NCBI GenBank assembly: GCA_028714935.1
Contig: JAQTLJ010000062.1
Location: 1-7,288, forward strand
Direction of reading: 5' to 3'
Source: Candidatus Margulisiibacteriota bacterium
Lineage (GTDB): Bacteria > Margulisbacteria > WOR-1 > O2-12-FULL-45-9
Length of the DNA: 7,288 nt
Shown here: positions 1 to 4,287 of the stretch, in pieces
Position numbering within the stretch: position 1 is the stretch's first letter
Layout of the letters: every line of letters starts with the position of its first letter
The notes under the pieces: generated by a model
Databases searched by the model: none
What the model was told of the DNA's origin: nothing
Seen by the model: only the letters and a program-made list of their open reading frames with translations
Translations under genes and position numbers: made by a program

Positions 1-61
1 TGAGCAATACTATTAGGAACCTGATACCCCGATACCCTGATAATCTGATTTTCTGAACCAT
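1..61 (-). CDS. 5' end of an unidentified protein gene, running off the left edge
   Basis: Only the first 20 codons are in the window, so no function can be assigned. The start is well supported. On the minus strand a GGAGG Shine-Dalgarno (69-73) lies 7 nt before the ATG at 61-59, and a good sigma70-like promoter (86-115) lies just upstream. The visible peptide begins MVQKIRLSGY, has several basic residues and ends in a hydrophobic FLIVLL stretch. That could be the start of a signal peptide or membrane segment (inference). Most of these codons are an 8-bp degenerate tandem repeat, so the reading frame depends on repeat number. The gene follows rsmI on the same strand, with about 90 nt between the rsmI stop and this ATG. 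The alternative is a non-coding repeat region that happens to be open for 20 codons. Confidence 0.45.
   Translation of the reverse strand, partial: MVQKIRLSGYRGIRFLIVLL
21..60. repeat. 8-bp degenerate tandem repeat, about five units
   Basis: Read on the plus strand in steps of eight from base 21, the units are CTGATACC, CCGATACC, CTGATAAT, CTGATTTT and CTGAACCA. The CTGA core is kept in four of five and the second differs by one base. Divergence grows toward the right. Eight is not a multiple of three, so gain or loss of a unit would shift the frame of the minus-strand ORF that starts at 61. Confidence 0.7.
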
Positions 62-94
62 CTCTATACCTCCGTATATTTTGAAAGTATAGAG
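62..94 (-). promoter_or_regulatory. Nested inverted repeats around the Shine-Dalgarno of the left-edge gene
   Basis: There is a perfect 8-bp inverted repeat: CTCTATAC at 62-69 and GTATAGAG at 87-94, 17 nt apart. The arm at 62-69 fills the space between the GGAGG (69-73) and the ATG at 61. A second, smaller hairpin uses part of the same arm: 65-69 pairs with 74-78, leaving GGAG of the Shine-Dalgarno as a four-base loop. The two pairings exclude each other. If transcription starts near 79, as the promoter at 86-115 predicts, only the small hairpin is in that mRNA. The large one could form only in read-through transcripts from rsmI. Confidence 0.4.
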
Positions 95-115
95 CTCTCG
101 GGACAACTCTATCAA
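86..115 (-). promoter_or_regulatory. Sigma70-like promoter of the left-edge gene
   Basis: The -35 box TTGATA (110-115) and -10 box TATACT (86-91) each match the consensus at 5 of 6 positions, with an 18-bp spacer. The predicted transcription start is near 79, giving a leader of about 18 nt that contains the GGAGG ribosome site at 69-73. This lets the gene be transcribed independently of rsmI. Confidence 0.55.
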
Positions 116-121
116 ACCGCA

Positions 122-187
122 GCAAACCAAGGTAGGATTAGAACCTACAATTTAACTAGCTCTCTCCCGTTGAGCAGCCTGGTTTGC
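122..187 (-). other. tRNA-like three-way fold without an anticodon arm, at the 3' end of rsmI
   Basis: On the minus strand an outer stem of about 10 bp pairs GCAAACCAGG (187-178) with CCTTGGTTTGC (132-122), with one G-U pair. Its inner 7 bp (178-184 with 125-131) act as an acceptor-like stem. Inside it is a D-like arm (175-159) with stem GCTC/GAGC and loop AACGGGAGA, which keeps A14, R15, the GG pair and A21. A T-like arm (148-132) has stem GTAGG/CCTAC and the seven-base loop TTCTAAT. Only 10 nt separate the two arms, where a tRNA has an anticodon arm plus variable loop. The fold totals 60 nt, as expected for a tRNA lacking that arm. No CCA is encoded, position 8 is C rather than T, and T57 replaces a purine. 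The first part also encodes the rsmI C-terminus and stop. It could be a tRNA remnant, a structured mRNA end or coincidence. Confidence 0.35.
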
Positions 188-850
188 GCCTGCCACCACC
201 ACCACCACCTCTCCCTTGATCTTCCTATCCTTTATTTTTTCCAGCACATCACCTGCCTTGCCTCTGATAATTTCCTCGAACTTCTTGGTCATTTCACGGC
301 AGACAGCGATCTGCCTGTCGCCGATGACCGCCCTGATATCTTCGATCGTTTTAAGCACCCGAAAAGGCGACTCATAGATTATAATCGTTCTTTCTTCTTT
401 ACTCAACTCTTTTAACAGTTTTCGTTTCTTGCCGGGTTTCTTCGGCAAAAAACCCTCAAAGACAAACTTGTCCGTCGGCAAACCTGAAACGACCAGAGCG
501 GTTATCGCGGCTGACGGGCCGGGGATGACTTCAACTCTGATATTCTGATCCACTGATTCTCTGATGAGCTCGTGTCCGGGATCGGACACGCCCGGCATGC
601 CGGAATCAGAGACCAAAGCCAGGTTTTGACCTTGTTTTAAAAAAGTTATTAGCTGCGCGGTCTTGGTTTTAATATTGAATTTATGGTAAGAGGTCAGCGG
701 CGTGTTAATGTTATATTTTGTAAGGAGTATCCTGGTTTGCCTGGTATCTTCGGCCGCGATCAGATCAACTTCTGAGAGGATCCTGATCGCCCGGCAAGTG
801 ATATCTTCAAGGTTGCCGATCGGGGTGGCAACAACAAACAAAGTTCCCAT
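152..850 (-). CDS. rsmI: 16S rRNA (cytidine-1402-2'-O)-methyltransferase RsmI
   Basis: RsmI uses SAM to 2'-O-methylate C1402 of 16S rRNA in the ribosomal P site, where it helps decoding. The 232-residue product is a tetrapyrrole-methylase-fold protein with all the usual family blocks. These are ATPIGNLEDIT (8-18), AEDTR (33-37), SDSGMPGVSDPG (81-92), VIPGPSA (108-114), GFLP (133-136), YESPFR (159-164), CREMTKKFEEIIRG (184-197) and KGEVVVVVAG (212-221). It ends soon after the methylase domain. The E. coli protein is about 50 residues longer, so the extra C-terminal region found there is missing, as in several other bacteria. The ATG shares one base with the bactofilin stop (TAATG) and has no clear Shine-Dalgarno, which points to translational coupling. 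The last codons lie in the tRNA-like fold at 122-187. The nearest upstream promoter seen is that of the M23 gene. Confidence 0.95.
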   Translation of the reverse strand: MGTLFVVATPIGNLEDITCRAIRILSEVDLIAAEDTRQTRILLTKYNINTPLTSYHKFNIKTKTAQLITFLKQGQNLALVSDSGMPGVSDPGHELIRESVDQNIRVEVIPGPSAAITALVVSGLPTDKFVFEGFLPKKPGKKRKLLKELSKEERTIIIYESPFRVLKTIEDIRAVIGDRQIAVCREMTKKFEEIIRGKAGDVLEKIKDRKIKGEVVVVVAGANQAAQRERAS

Positions 851-1278
851 TAAAACATCGTGGCTGGTGCTTGATCCTCGGCTGCGGTCGATTCTTCAGC
901 AACCGGAGAGGCTGCTTCCGCCTCACCCTCAACTTTTACCCGGCCGCGATAGGAAGAACCTTCTTCAATGATGATCTTGCCGCCGACCAGATCACCGTGT
1001 ACCCGGCCGGTCTTGGCTATTTCCAAACTATTGGTTGCGACAATGTTGCCATCAACCTGGCCGCAAACGATCACACTGCCGCCTTTAACATCACCGACAA
1101 CTTTGCTCCCTTTAGCAATGATCAATTCCCCTTCGGTCAAGAGCTTCCCCTCAAACTCCCCGTTAACACTGACCGAACCGGAAGAAACGATCTCGCCTTT
1201 GAACTTGGCGCTCGCGCCAATGATCGTATCCACTGCTCCATGCGAAATCGGCTTGTTTTCTCCTCCAAATAACCCCAT
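850..1278 (-). CDS. Bactofilin (polymer-forming cytoskeletal protein)
   Basis: Bactofilins are small beta-helical proteins that polymerise without nucleotide on the inner face of the membrane and position cell-wall enzymes. The 142-residue product has the hallmark TIIGASAKFKGEI (18-30). After it come repeated short strands with Gly turns to about residue 118 (NGEFEGKL, GDVKGGSVIV, GQVDGNIV, GRVHGDLVGGKIII), and then an Ala/Glu-rich disordered tail (119-142). Size and layout are normal for the family (BacA/CcmA type). A GGAGGG Shine-Dalgarno (1285-1290), inside the last codons of the M23 gene, lies 7 nt before the ATG, and only 1 nt separates the two genes. This fixes the start and couples translation. 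Known bactofilins in Helicobacter (CcmA) and Hyphomonas work with M23 endopeptidases, which fits the neighbour here. Confidence 0.93.
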   Translation of the reverse strand: MGLFGGENKPISHGAVDTIIGASAKFKGEIVSSGSVSVNGEFEGKLLTEGELIIAKGSKVVGDVKGGSVIVCGQVDGNIVATNSLEIAKTGRVHGDLVGGKIIIEEGSSYRGRVKVEGEAEAASPVAEESTAAEDQAPATMF

Positions 1279-1279
1279 A

Positions 1280-2179
1280 TTATTCCCTCCATACCCTGCT
1301 GGCAGATAAAATATTCAGGTTCAAATATGCGACCGGATTGACCGGATGGTCCCACTTCCTCACTTCATAGTGGAGATGGGGCCCGGTTGAATACCCGGTG
1401 CTGCCAACATAAGCGATCAACTGGCCTTTCTTGACCTGCTGTCCTGACCGGACGGCAAAGCTTGAGCAGTGCCCGTAAAGGGTGGAAAGCCCATTTCCGT
1501 GATCTACAATCACAGCTTTCCCATAACCGCTCCTCCAACCAACATAAGAAACAACTCCATCCGCAGTAACCCGGATCGGGCTGCCATAACTGCCCGAGAG
1601 GTCCAAACCAGCATGGAACCCTCTCCAGGGGTAGACCCGATAGCCAAAGCTTGACATTACCTGGCCAAAGAGCGGCCAGCGGGAAGGAGTGGTGGCAAAG
1701 CGCTGGCGGACGGTATTAACCCAACCTTTCAGCTCTTCTAAGCTCGCTTTTCTCTCTGCCAGCTTAAGATCAGCCAGTTTCAGATTATAAGAGACCCGTT
1801 CACTCTTGTCCTCCTGTTTGTCAGAGAGCCTGATCTTGGACTTCCAACCGCCTAAACCCAATAACTTGCGCAGTTCATTATCCTTACTGACCAGCTCGGT
1901 GATCGCCTGGTGTACCTTATCGGTCTCCTGGGAGAATGAGCTGATCATCTTCTGTTGTTCACGGTTTTTGGCAATAGTCTCATAGTAATGGACCAGTCTT
2001 CTGGATACAAGAGAGGTATAAACAACCGACGATCCCACGATCACGATTGAAAACAGTGTTATCCCGATGGCAGAATAAACCCACAGGGCTGGGACCTTAA
2101 TGCTGATAGTGTTCCCCCGGGCGTCGTGGGGGACGATCATAAAGGTGTAGTACCTTTGCTTTTTTGGCTTGTTATCCAT
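1280..2179 (-). CDS. Membrane-anchored M23 (LytM-type) peptidoglycan endopeptidase
   Basis: This is a zinc metallopeptidase expected to cut peptide cross-links of peptidoglycan in the periplasm. Of 299 residues, 1-30 form a cytoplasmic N-terminus with the YTFMIVPHDA motif common in this subgroup. A single membrane segment spans about 31-56. A charged helical, probably coiled-coil, region runs to about 160, and the M23 domain fills about 168-285. The zinc and catalytic residues are all present: H189 and D193 (HAGLD), H237 (YGH), and H268 and H270 (HLH). It should therefore be active, unlike degenerate LytM regulators such as EnvC. A sigma70-like promoter ends 8 nt before the ATG and no Shine-Dalgarno is visible, so translation is probably leaderless. 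The bactofilin gene follows after 1 nt. Such pairs shape cells in other bacteria (LmdC with bactofilin; Csd1 with CcmA), and I infer the same here. Confidence 0.93.
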   Translation of the reverse strand: MDNKPKKQRYYTFMIVPHDARGNTISIKVPALWVYSAIGITLFSIVIVGSSVVYTSLVSRRLVHYYETIAKNREQQKMISSFSQETDKVHQAITELVSKDNELRKLLGLGGWKSKIRLSDKQEDKSERVSYNLKLADLKLAERKASLEELKGWVNTVRQRFATTPSRWPLFGQVMSSFGYRVYPWRGFHAGLDLSGSYGSPIRVTADGVVSYVGWRSGYGKAVIVDHGNGLSTLYGHCSSFAVRSGQQVKKGQLIAYVGSTGYSTGPHLHYEVRKWDHPVNPVAYLNLNILSASRVWRE

Positions 2180-2187
2180 TATTATTC

Positions 2188-2217
2188 AGTATACCAGCGT
2201 TTTGCCGGCAAAGTCAA
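2188..2217 (-). promoter_or_regulatory. Sigma70-like promoter of the M23-bactofilin-rsmI operon
   Basis: The -35 box TTGACT (2212-2217) and -10 box TATACT (2188-2193) each match at 5 of 6 positions, with an 18-bp spacer containing the palindrome TTTGCCGGCAAA. Only 8 nt separate the -10 box from the ATG at 2179. Initiation about 7 nt downstream would begin the mRNA within 0-3 nt of the start codon. The promoter lies between the 3' end of tRNA-Pro and the M23 gene. Confidence 0.7.
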
Positions 2218-2230
2218 GCCAACCAGAGAA

Positions 2231-2304
<74 letters not shown>

Positions 2305-2317
2305 TCTAATCCAACTG

Positions 2318-2347
2318 ATTGTATCATTTCTTGCGATATTTTGCCAA
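2318..2347 (-). promoter_or_regulatory. Promoter of tRNA-Pro, overlapping the plsY 3' end
   Basis: The -35 box TTGGCA (2342-2347) and -10 box TACAAT (2318-2323) each match at 5 of 6 positions, with an 18-bp spacer. The -10 box is extended (TG plus one base), and those three bases are the TGA stop codon of plsY. Initiation near 2311 would leave a 5' leader of about 7 nt for RNase P to remove. Confidence 0.6.
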
Positions 2348-2929
2348 TGACTCCTGGATGGTAAGCTCATCGCCGGCAAAGTAGCGTTTTAAATCCTGGC
2401 GATGGGCATAAATGGCTAATAACGCGCTTAAGATGCCAAAAGTGATATACTCGCCCCGCCAAGAAGCCATCCACATCATTACCGGAACAAAACAAAGCAC
2501 CAGGATCGTACTGGGGATGAAGTACCGGAACAGGAACATGGTTAGTATCCACAGGAGAAGCGTTATAATGCCAAAGATCGGGTCCAGGGCCAGCAACACA
2601 CCACCGGTAGCGGCTATGCCTTTCCCCCCCTTAAACCGGAGAAAGATGGAAAAGTCATGCCCAATGACCGCCGCTAATCCGCAGAATACTATGCCCCAAT
2701 CTGTCAGGCTAAAATAGCGGGCCAGGTATATGGCGGCTATCCCCTTACCAATATCACCAAAGAGGGCAACTGCCCCAGCGATCGGCCCAGCCACTACCAG
2801 GGCATTCGTTGCTCCGACATTTTTTGTGCCCGCCTGGCGTGGATCAGCGCCTTTTGCCTTCGAAGCCAATAAGCTGAAGGGAATGGATCCGATGAGGTAA
2901 GAAGCAACTATGACCAGAACGGTCTTCAT
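2324..2929 (-). CDS. plsY: Acyl-phosphate:glycerol-3-phosphate acyltransferase PlsY
   Basis: PlsY is the inner-membrane enzyme that moves an acyl group from acyl-phosphate (made by PlsX) to position 1 of glycerol-3-phosphate, the first step of phospholipid synthesis. The 201-residue product is strongly hydrophobic with several membrane segments. It carries the three family motifs: GTKNVGATN (34-42), FKGGKGIAAT (99-108) and HRQDLKR with GDE (176-188). In the first, the usual Ser-Gly-Asn reads Thr-Lys-Asn, a mild departure; the glycine-rich phosphate-binding motif is intact. Length is normal. The start codon overlaps the lysC stop in ATGA, so the two are probably co-translated. Pairing PlsY with aspartate kinase has no obvious metabolic logic. 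The last bases carry the tRNA-Pro promoter. Confidence 0.95.
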   Translation of the reverse strand: MKTVLVIVASYLIGSIPFSLLASKAKGADPRQAGTKNVGATNALVVAGPIAGAVALFGDIGKGIAAIYLARYFSLTDWGIVFCGLAAVIGHDFSIFLRFKGGKGIAATGGVLLALDPIFGIITLLLWILTMFLFRYFIPSTILVLCFVPVMMWMASWRGEYITFGILSALLAIYAHRQDLKRYFAGDELTIQESLAKYRKK

Positions 2930-3414
2930 GCTACTTTTTCGAGCCCAAACGCTTTATGCAGGATCTGCACAGCCTTCTTCCCCTGCTCTGCTTTGATCAC
3001 GCAGGAGATCTTGATCTCAGAAGTGCTGATCATCTGGATGTTGATCTTTTCGGCTGCAAGCGCCTCGAACATCCTGGAAGCAGTTCCCGGCTGGCTGACC
3101 ATGCCGATCCCGACCAGTGATACTTTGCTGACATCGGCATCGGAAACAACATCAACAGCATCCAATTCCTTGGCAACTTTCTTGGCGACCTCGAACGCTT
3201 TTTTCAGGTCCGGGCGGTCAACCGTAAAAGCCATGTCGGCCTGCGTTCCGGCCGAATGGATCGATTGGACGATCATGTCAACATTGATCTTGTGGGCGGC
3301 CAGCGCCCCGAAGATCTTGGCTGCTATCCCCGGCTTATCCGGCACTTTTAGGATCCCTATTTTGGCGATATTTTCATCGAGAGCGATCCCTCTCACCGCT
3401 TCTTTCTTTTCCAT
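2926..3414 (-). CDS. Probable internal in-frame product of lysC: ACT-only regulatory (beta) subunit
   Basis: Inside lysC, a perfect AAGGAGG (3423-3429) lies 8 nt before an in-frame ATG (3412-3414, Met268 of the long form). This is the best ribosome site in the window and sits at a domain boundary. The product would be 162 residues, starting MEKKEAVRGI and containing just the two ACT domains. Established precedent: the lysC genes of Bacillus subtilis (aspartokinase II) and Corynebacterium make a beta subunit from an internal start of the same frame and nearly the same length, giving alpha2-beta2 enzymes whose beta chains bind the inhibitor. The long form itself has no Shine-Dalgarno, so the two starts would use different initiation modes. 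The call is inferred from sequence; a purine-rich stretch could also match by chance. Confidence 0.65.
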   Translation of the reverse strand: MEKKEAVRGIALDENIAKIGILKVPDKPGIAAKIFGALAAHKINVDMIVQSIHSAGTQADMAFTVDRPDLKKAFEVAKKVAKELDAVDVVSDADVSKVSLVGIGMVSQPGTASRMFEALAAEKINIQMISTSEIKISCVIKAEQGKKAVQILHKAFGLEKVA

Positions 3415-4215
3415 TTTTGCTGCCTCCTTGTCCCGAGCGACTCCGAGCTCTGTCGAGGAGGAGTCGAGGGACTCTTCAATCCTTTCCGGGGACATGATAT
3501 AAGTCCCCTCGTCTTCTTTCAGGCTCGAACGCAGATGAATGACCATGTTATAGATGCTGGCGCACTCGACCGATCGGGGATGAAGGACCTGCGCGCCCAA
3601 ACTGGCGAGCTCCAGCATCTCTTCGTAAGAGATGTATTTCAGCTTTCTGGCGGTAGGCACTATCCTCGGGTCGGTCGTATAAACCCCGTCAACATCAGTG
3701 TAGATATCGCAAACCTCGGCTTTAAGCGCCGCGGCGATCGCGACGGCGGAAGTATCCGACCCGCCCCGGCCAATGGTAATAATGTCGCCTTTACTATCAA
3801 CTCCCTGAAAACCTGTTATGACTACGACTTTCCCCTCTTTTAATCCACCCTTGATCCGGTCAAGTTTAACGTCTTTAATGCGGGCTTTTTTATAAATATC
3901 CTCGGTCACAACACCAGCCTGTCCGCCGGTCAAGGAAACTGCCGGGCACCCGATATCCTGGAGCGCCATGGCCAAAAGCGCCGCCGATACTTGTTCGCCG
4001 GTCGAGACCAGCATGTCATACTCGCGGGGATCGGAATCGGAAGTGACCTGGTGCATAAGGTCGATCAGTTCGTCGGTGGTATGGCCCATCGCGGAAACGA
4101 TCACGACAACCTCGTTCCCCTTATCCCTTACTCCTTTGACCCGCCTGGCCACCTGCTTGATCTTTTCCGGTGTCCCCACGGACGTCCCGCCATATTTGTG
4201 GACGATTATCGCCAT
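2926..4215 (-). CDS. lysC: Aspartate kinase (monofunctional, two ACT domains)
   Basis: This enzyme phosphorylates L-aspartate to beta-aspartyl phosphate, entering the pathway to lysine/diaminopimelate, threonine and methionine. In the 429-residue product the kinase domain (1-235) shows KYGGTSVG (7-14), VVSAMG-type VIVSAMG (38-44), STGEQVSA (71-78), TIGRGGSDTSA (147-157), YTDVDGVYTTDPR (172-184) and GAQVLHPR (207-214). Two ACT domains follow (about 284-350 and 364-425), presumably binding the feedback inhibitor. Between them and the kinase is an extra linker (about 243-267) made largely by a palindromic insertion. The ATG at 4213-4215 is preferred over one 11 codons upstream because homology begins at MAIIVHKYGG. 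An extended -10 box also lies between the two, leaving almost no leader and no Shine-Dalgarno. The 3' end overlaps plsY by 4 nt. A second product probably starts inside the gene at 3414. Confidence 0.95.
   Translation of the reverse strand: MAIIVHKYGGTSVGTPEKIKQVARRVKGVRDKGNEVVVIVSAMGHTTDELIDLMHQVTSDSDPREYDMLVSTGEQVSAALLAMALQDIGCPAVSLTGGQAGVVTEDIYKKARIKDVKLDRIKGGLKEGKVVVITGFQGVDSKGDIITIGRGGSDTSAVAIAAALKAEVCDIYTDVDGVYTTDPRIVPTARKLKYISYEEMLELASLGAQVLHPRSVECASIYNMVIHLRSSLKEDEGTYIMSPERIEESLDSSSTELGVARDKEAAKMEKKEAVRGIALDENIAKIGILKVPDKPGIAAKIFGALAAHKINVDMIVQSIHSAGTQADMAFTVDRPDLKKAFEVAKKVAKELDAVDVVSDADVSKVSLVGIGMVSQPGTASRMFEALAAEKINIQMISTSEIKISCVIKAEQGKKAVQILHKAFGLEKVA
3423..3429 (-). promoter_or_regulatory. 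Perfect internal Shine-Dalgarno in lysC
   Basis: AAGGAGG is fully complementary to the 16S rRNA 3' end and lies 8 nt before ATG 3414. It begins at the base directly after the palindromic element 3430-3472. The mRNA copy of that element contains CTCCTCC, which could pair with GGAGG and hide the site. Confidence 0.65.
3430..3472. repeat. 43-bp imperfect palindrome inserted in frame in lysC
   Basis: The ends GTCCC (3430-3434) and GGGAC (3468-3472) are complementary, as are CGACTCC (3438-3444) and GGAGTCG (3460-3466). The two stems are separated by GAG on one side and A on the other, around a 15-nt centre that contains GAGCTC. On the minus strand the element encodes SLDSSSTELGVARD (residues 249-262 of LysC), at the hinge between kinase and ACT domains where related enzymes have a short linker. 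This pattern resembles the small palindromic elements known to invade genes in frame (for example Rickettsia palindromic elements). Membership of a dispersed family is inference, because only one copy is in the window. Confidence 0.6.
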
Positions 4216-4225
4216 AGCGGTGAAA

Positions 4226-4234
4226 ATTATATCA
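4226..4234 (-). promoter_or_regulatory. Extended -10 promoter of lysC
   Basis: TGATATAAT contains a perfect TATAAT (4226-4231) with the TG extension two bases upstream. No good -35 is seen; the best at 17 bp is TTCAGT. Ten nt separate the -10 box from the ATG at 4215, so the mRNA should start about 3-6 nt before it, with no Shine-Dalgarno. Together with the M23 promoter this points to leaderless initiation in this genome. Confidence 0.6.
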
Positions 4235-4287
4235 TAAAAGCCCGGCAAACTGAAATCTCTCCCGATTCCTATCGAAAAAAGAATACC

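Noticed and set aside
62..94. 8-bp inverted repeat as a transcription terminator
   Set aside because: No T run on either side, and a promoter and ribosome site overlap it.
91..106. TTGTCCCGAG then GAGCTCT (minus strand) as a second copy of the lysC palindromic element
   Set aside because: Only a 10-mer and a nearby hexamer match; 10-mer matches are expected by chance in a window of this size, and the arms are absent.
132..148. GTAGG-N7-CCTAC hairpin as a rho-independent terminator of rsmI
   Set aside because: The stem is only 5 bp and no T run follows on the minus strand.
132..148. The same hairpin as an anticodon arm with CUA (suppressor or pyrrolysine tRNA)
   Set aside because: No matching T arm or acceptor 3' strand follows; the flanking acceptor-like stem instead fits its being a T-like arm.
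170..415. Plus-strand ORF with a run of histidines, opposite rsmI
   Set aside because: It is the antisense of a confidently assigned gene; the His run mirrors the GTGGTGGTG codons for the Val-rich strand of RsmI.
871..1309. Two plus-strand ORFs opposite the bactofilin gene
   Set aside because: They are shadows of the regular beta-strand codons of bactofilin; no ribosome site and no recognisable family.
2993..3502. 169-codon plus-strand ORF opposite the ACT domains of lysC
   Set aside because: It reads as low-complexity Ala/Ser/Ile/Thr shadow of lysC, with no start signal or family features.
4216..4248. Eleven-codon upstream extension of lysC to an earlier ATG
   Set aside because: It covers the extended -10 promoter and lies before the conserved start MAIIVHKYGG.
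3991..4287. Upstream extension of the methyltransferase ORF by 99 codons
   Set aside because: The extension lies antisense to lysC, has no family similarity, and the domain begins after the Met at 4288.
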